From NCBI RefSeq assembly GCF_937616625.2, contig NC_065576.1:33692628-33756627 (forward strand): DNA of 64,000 nt, written 5' to 3'. Shown in pieces: positions 59,990 to 64,000 of the stretch (the first letter of the stretch is position 1; each line of letters starts with the position of its first letter). Both the position numbers and the translations under genes were made by a program. Origin of the DNA: Mercurialis annua. Lineage: Eukaryota > Streptophyta > Magnoliopsida > Malpighiales > Euphorbiaceae. Below the pieces are notes generated by a model. The model did not search any database. It was not told the origin of the DNA and was given only the letters and a program-made list of their open reading frames with translations.

Positions 59990-60502
59990 ATGGACAATGT
60001 TGTTCGTACTCGTGCTCGTGTTGCGGCAGAGCAAGAAGATGTGGCTGATGATGCGATTTCCATGGAAGTCGATCAGAACGTACCACCAGTTCCGGCCAAT
60101 GCTGGACGTGGTAGAGGTGCAGGTAGAGGTAGAGGCAGAGGAGCTGGTGCTGGTAGAGATGGAGCTAGAGGACGTGGTGCAGCAGTTGTTCAGGCACCGA
60201 ATGTGCAGCAGGCACCGAACGTGCAGCGGGCACCGAATGTGCAGCAGGCACCAGGGGTGCAACAGGCACCGAATATGCAGGCGTTCGACTTCAGTACTTT
60301 GTTAGCTGGGATTGTCGAAATGCAGAACAACCAGGCTCTTCTGCAGAATCAGTGTACTGTATTGGGTCAGTTAGCGCAGCAACAGCAACCTCAGGCTGGT
60401 GCTGTAGCTGGTATGGGTGGACTTGCTGGTGTTGGTCACATTCCAACAAACAGAGAGATGGTGATGACCTACACGAAGTTGAATCCGACTTCTTTTGATG
60501 GT
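59990..60502 (+). pseudogene. gag: N-terminal part of gag of element E, truncated
   Basis: From the ATG at 59990, about 330 bases after the primer site, about 171 codons of gag survive. An acidic start is followed by an Arg-Gly-rich tract (GRGRGAGRGRGRG, residues about 41-65). Then come five six-residue repeats of QAPNVQ type (60192-60281), a Gln-rich segment, and MTYTKLNPTSFDG, which resembles the block opening the capsid part of gag in Tekay or Del-type Ty3 elements. The frame then runs into LTR sequence and stops at 60571, so the capsid domain and everything after it are gone. RG tracts bind RNA in many proteins; here that is inference. Confidence 0.75.
60192..60281 (+). repeat. 18-base coding repeat in gag of E
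   Basis: Five units of CAGGCACCGAATGTGCAG with few changes encode QAPNVQ, RAPNVQ, QAPGVQ and QAPNMQ. Confidence 0.85.
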
Positions 60503-63500
60503 ATATACTATGCCAAATGTCGACTCGAATCCATCGTTATTGATAACCTCAATGTTTGCCGTGATGTTTGATATCTCTGTGATTATTATTATTATTAGGA
60601 ATAGGGTTTATGGTTATAAGGATTGTGATGTTGTATAATGGTTATGGAGATTGAGAGTTGAAGGTTAGCTATGGATTCAGTTGTGAAGTATGGGAATTGA
60701 AGTTTTTAGGGAAAAATGGTTCTGCAACTAGATGAAATGAAAATGGGTGGCGGGCTAATGAGTTTTAAATGGAGATGGTGGCTAAAGGGCCATTGTGATC
60801 ATCAATTTAGTTAAACTAAATCAAATGAATCCTTTTAGTTTTTAACTTTGACTTTGATTGATGATAACTTTAAAATTCGTTATAAATTATAATTGATATT
60901 TTGTAAACGATATTCATTATAAGCTAAGTTAATTTAATTACTCAGGTAATTTTATTTGGGTTTCGAATAACAAAGTTGCTAAAATACAATTTAGCCCTTA
61001 TATGTTTTTAAATTTAAATTGGTTGAGTTATTGGGAATTAACTTATATTTTCTCTTGAATAGTAAACCAAGATATTTATAATTAATTTAGAATATCAATT
61101 TGGCATGAAATTGGCTAAATTACAATTTAGCCCCTAAACGTTTTAAAACTTATTTAAATTAAGTTTTTGATTAGTAACGTTATATTTTGTTTTAATTATA
61201 AACAAAAGTAATTAATTTGATTTCAAATATTAAATTAGCTAAAGTACAATTTAGTCCCTAATTGGCTAAAGTACAGTTTTGTCTCTAAACTTTTATAAAC
61301 TTAAATGTGGTTAGATTTTTGGGTTGTAACTTGGGTTACTTGAAATTGAAGTTATTGAGTTCTGCTTCTAAATTGGATTATTATTTATGGAATTATTTTA
61401 TAAATATAAACTCGGGTTTATATTTGATAAACGTTATGAGTCGGGTTAGACTTGGGTCACCCGACAAGTGAGGTTAGCTTGGTAGTTAATGATAACTCGG
61501 CTAACCCACTATTTGAAAACTAATTATTATTTAAAGATTATTAAATAATATTTATAAATTGGATTTTAAGCGAGAACTCAATAGACTTATATTAATTGGG
61601 CTTTATTACCTAATGGGTATTTTTGTGTGTTCTGGTTTGTTTTATTCCGACGTGTTATTTGTGCTAGTCCTATGTGGTGTCTAGTACTCCCTAGAGTTAG
61701 GGTCTGTTTTAATAATAATTTTATTTGTCTAGACCCGTCTATTGTTCGCGCTCCAGAGGCGAACCAGGATTAGTTGCTTGCCGATTTTCACGTGGATTAG
61801 CAAGCCGTGAGTTTGTACTTACTATTTACCGCTTTATTAAGTAAATTGTTATTTTAATATTAAATATATATATTGTACGTATATTTCAAACTGTTTTATA
61901 TTATGGCTTCTAGATGGAATATGCTACCTAATGGGCATCATTAGAACTGCGTGCGCACCGGTATTGATCTGGGTAAGTTATATATGGAAATGTGGTAACT
62001 CGGTGTGAGCATAGCTCTCGGGACCAGGTAGAGTAACTCGGTGTAGCTCAGCTCTCGGGACTCTGGTATAAGTGTGGTCAGTGGTAACTCGGTGTAGTTC
62101 AGCTCTCGGGACCAGACCTATTGGATTATATTGTTTATTTAGAATTGTGGATTAGGGTTCCAACTATTATTGGCTTAATACATCATTTGACCCCTAAACT
62201 ATACACTTTTATTCTCTAAGACTCTTAAACTAATTTGTTATTCTATTGGACCTATTAACTTTATTTTTTATTCTATTTAACCCGTCAACTGCAACTTTTT
62301 TACCGATTTGACCTTTTTCCTCCTACGTGGCAAAAGCGCGTGTTTTCAAACGCTTTGAAGCGCGTGAAGGATAATTAAAATGCATAAATTGTTCTATTAA
62401 ACCTCTGAACTACACTATTTTGTTCTATTTGACCTCTGAACTTATTTTATTTTACTATTGCACCTTCAAACTTTTAATTTTTACCCATTTAACCTTCTCA
62501 AAAATACAATTATTCAATTTTTATCCATTTAATCTTCTAGAAAAATATAAAAATATTGAAATTTAGTCAAATAATTACATAATATAACTTCTCGTACATG
62601 TAAATATTTGTTTACATTTCAATAATGATTAGTGAAGTTTGTCTGGTTTTAACGATATTATAAAATATATAAATTTACGATACTGTGATAATATTAAAAA
62701 AGACTAAATTTTTTAAAAAATTATAATTTTTAGCGTGTTTCACGAATTTTTAATTTTAAAAATTTCAATACACCAGCTTTTAATTTTTTGCAATTTTAAA
62801 CTTTTCAAATCAATTATGAATTTTTAAAATTTGTGTTAAAATTGGAAAACACGCTAAATTTCATGATTTTTAAAGCTTTAAATGATTTTTTCAGGTAATA
62901 TGTAAAGTACATCACTTTTTATTTTAAATTAAAAAACATATTTAGGCTTAATATATTTTTTGACCCCTAAACCTTACCCTTTTATTCCCTATGACTTTTA
63001 AACTATTTTAGTGTTCCATTGGACCTCTTAACTATTTTTTTTATTCTATTTAACTCCATTTCAGCAAATCCATGTCAGCAATTTTATCCATGTCATCGCG
63101 CGTGGCGTGCACATTCCGAATGAGGGGTTAAATAGAACAAAAAAAAGAGTTAAGAGGTACAAAAGAATATGAAATTAGTTTAGAGGTTGCAGAGAATAAA
63201 ATGGTATAGTTTAGGGGTCAAATAATGTATTAAGCCAACTATTATTCGTAATATCGTTATTAAATGTTTTAAACAGTTTTAAAGGTTTCCCACTTAATAA
63301 ATGTAGATAGTGGTATAAACTCATCTCAGTATATCTAACCCCGTTGTTTTCCCAATTTTTCCCAGGGTTATGATCTGAGAGAGTCTGGTGATCTCCGCAT
63401 TTACTTTTTCTCGGAGGTTCCATTTATTTTTGATAAACTGTCAAACTATTTTATTCTTAGACCGCAGTAGTTGACTAGACGTCTTTATTTTATTTTAGTT

Positions 63501-63783
63501 GTTGTCGGATTGGTCCGACTGGATTATTATTGCTTTGGCATGTTATAATACTATTCATAATTATTTATGTTAAACCGAATTAATATCATTATTGGAAAGC
63601 ATGTTATTTTAATTGTTGAATATTATAAATGCTAGATTTAGGCTGAAGTCTCGGTTGCCCCCGAGCATTGGTTTTCTGCAGGTTTATGTGTTAATATGTT
63701 AAATGAAAGGCTAGTTACGGGTTTTGGTACTACATTACCCATACCCTAACGCCGGTCGCGATTCATGAAAATGGGTCGTGACA
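60503..63783 (+). mobile_element. Truncated 3' LTR of element E
   Basis: It matches the 5' LTR from about 57461 onward and ends GGTCGTGACA. The junction shares GTATATACTATG with the 5' LTR position, so a short match probably guided the deletion. It is split at 62172-63236 by an inverted-repeat element. Hairpin 1 here is CTAATG and CATTAG (61928-61944). Confidence 0.9.
62172..63236. mobile_element. 1.06 kb inverted-repeat DNA element
   Basis: Ends GGCTTAATACATCATTTGAC and the inverse GTCAAATAATGTATTAAGCC; the inverted repeat extends about 80 bases with mismatches. The flanks repeat AACTATTATT (62162-62171 and 63237-63246), a ten-base duplication within the 8-11 base range of Mutator-like elements. 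It has no open frame. A second left-end-like copy starts inside at 62944, so it may be composite. Confidence 0.88.
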
Positions 63784-64000
63784 CATAGTTACAGATATTC
63801 AAAAATCAAAATTTATGATTACAATAAAGAATTAAAGAATAAGTAAACAGTTATTAAATTATACATTAAATTAATAAAATTGTTATAATATACTGAAATT
63901 AATAAATTTGTTCTTTTAAAATAATAATGTATAATTAGTGTATTTTTAGTATAATATGACTAATATCTAATTACAAAAATAATATTATTATAATTAATTT
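63784..64000. other. Continuation of tandem unit 2 after element E
   Basis: It begins with the second CATAG and continues AT-rich, with a weak match to about 55200-55560 and another TTAGTGTA cluster at 63929-63955. No gene. Confidence 0.55.

Larger units (their letters stand above)
56661..63783 (+). mobile_element. Element E: deleted LTR retrotransposon
   Basis: The five-base duplication CATAG (56656-56660 and 63784-63788) is perfect. On the plus strand it holds a full 5' LTR, primer site, leader and the start of gag. It then jumps into the middle of the 3' LTR at about 60501. Lost: the rest of gag, all of pol, the polypurine tract and the first 800 bases of the 3' LTR. The 3' LTR is also split by a 1.06 kb inverted-repeat element. 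Confidence 0.92.

Overview
The window is a gene-poor, AT-rich stretch of a flowering-plant nuclear genome, probably a eudicot. Nearly all of it is nested LTR retrotransposons with TGTAATA...TGACA ends. Their primer sites are tRNA-Met type (complement GCTCTGATACCA). There are also terminal-inverted-repeat DNA elements, the ruins of a Mutator-like transposase gene, and one host-type cysteine-rich peptide pseudogene. I found no rRNA, tRNA, CRISPR or bacterial-type operon. The species cannot be told from the sequence alone.

Layout. 1-6297: the 5' LTR of a minus-strand element (family A) sits inside a related older LTR (A'). 6298-6664: a spacer whose copy lies at 18034-18340. 6665-8527: a copia-type LTR. 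8528-16250: element B, minus strand, two LTRs and a gag gene but no pol. 16251-17478: a scrap of LTR F. 18341-24968: two family-C LTRs head to head, a 2.4 kb inverted repeat. The C internal region (24969-25661 and 43328 to about 45370) is split by element A2 (25662-43322, target duplication ACTTC). A2 is itself split by a young Athila-like gag-only element (31260-37919, target duplication TCTAC). 45371-45907: promoter and broken defensin-like gene. 47374-53711: Mutator-like transposase pseudogene, split by a solo LTR of family D (48372-52027, target duplication TAATA). 53776 to the end: a tandemly duplicated segment carrying two broken copies of a gene for an unrecognised protein of about 75-80 aa. 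One copy is interrupted by a MITE and the other by element E (56661-63783, target duplication CATAG), which holds a further 1.06 kb inverted-repeat element.

How the parts work together. No reverse transcriptase, integrase or protease was recognised. The elements with readable internals carry gag or nothing, so they look non-autonomous and would depend on enzymes made elsewhere. Despite very different sequences, LTR families A, A', B, C, D and E share the same 3' end and the same order of small inverted repeats. The stems change on both sides so that pairing is kept. The three pol-less internal regions (A2, B, C) also share a 33-base core and a second motif about 140 bases away. These conserved cis structures in parasitic, non-coding-looking DNA are the most interesting signal in the window.
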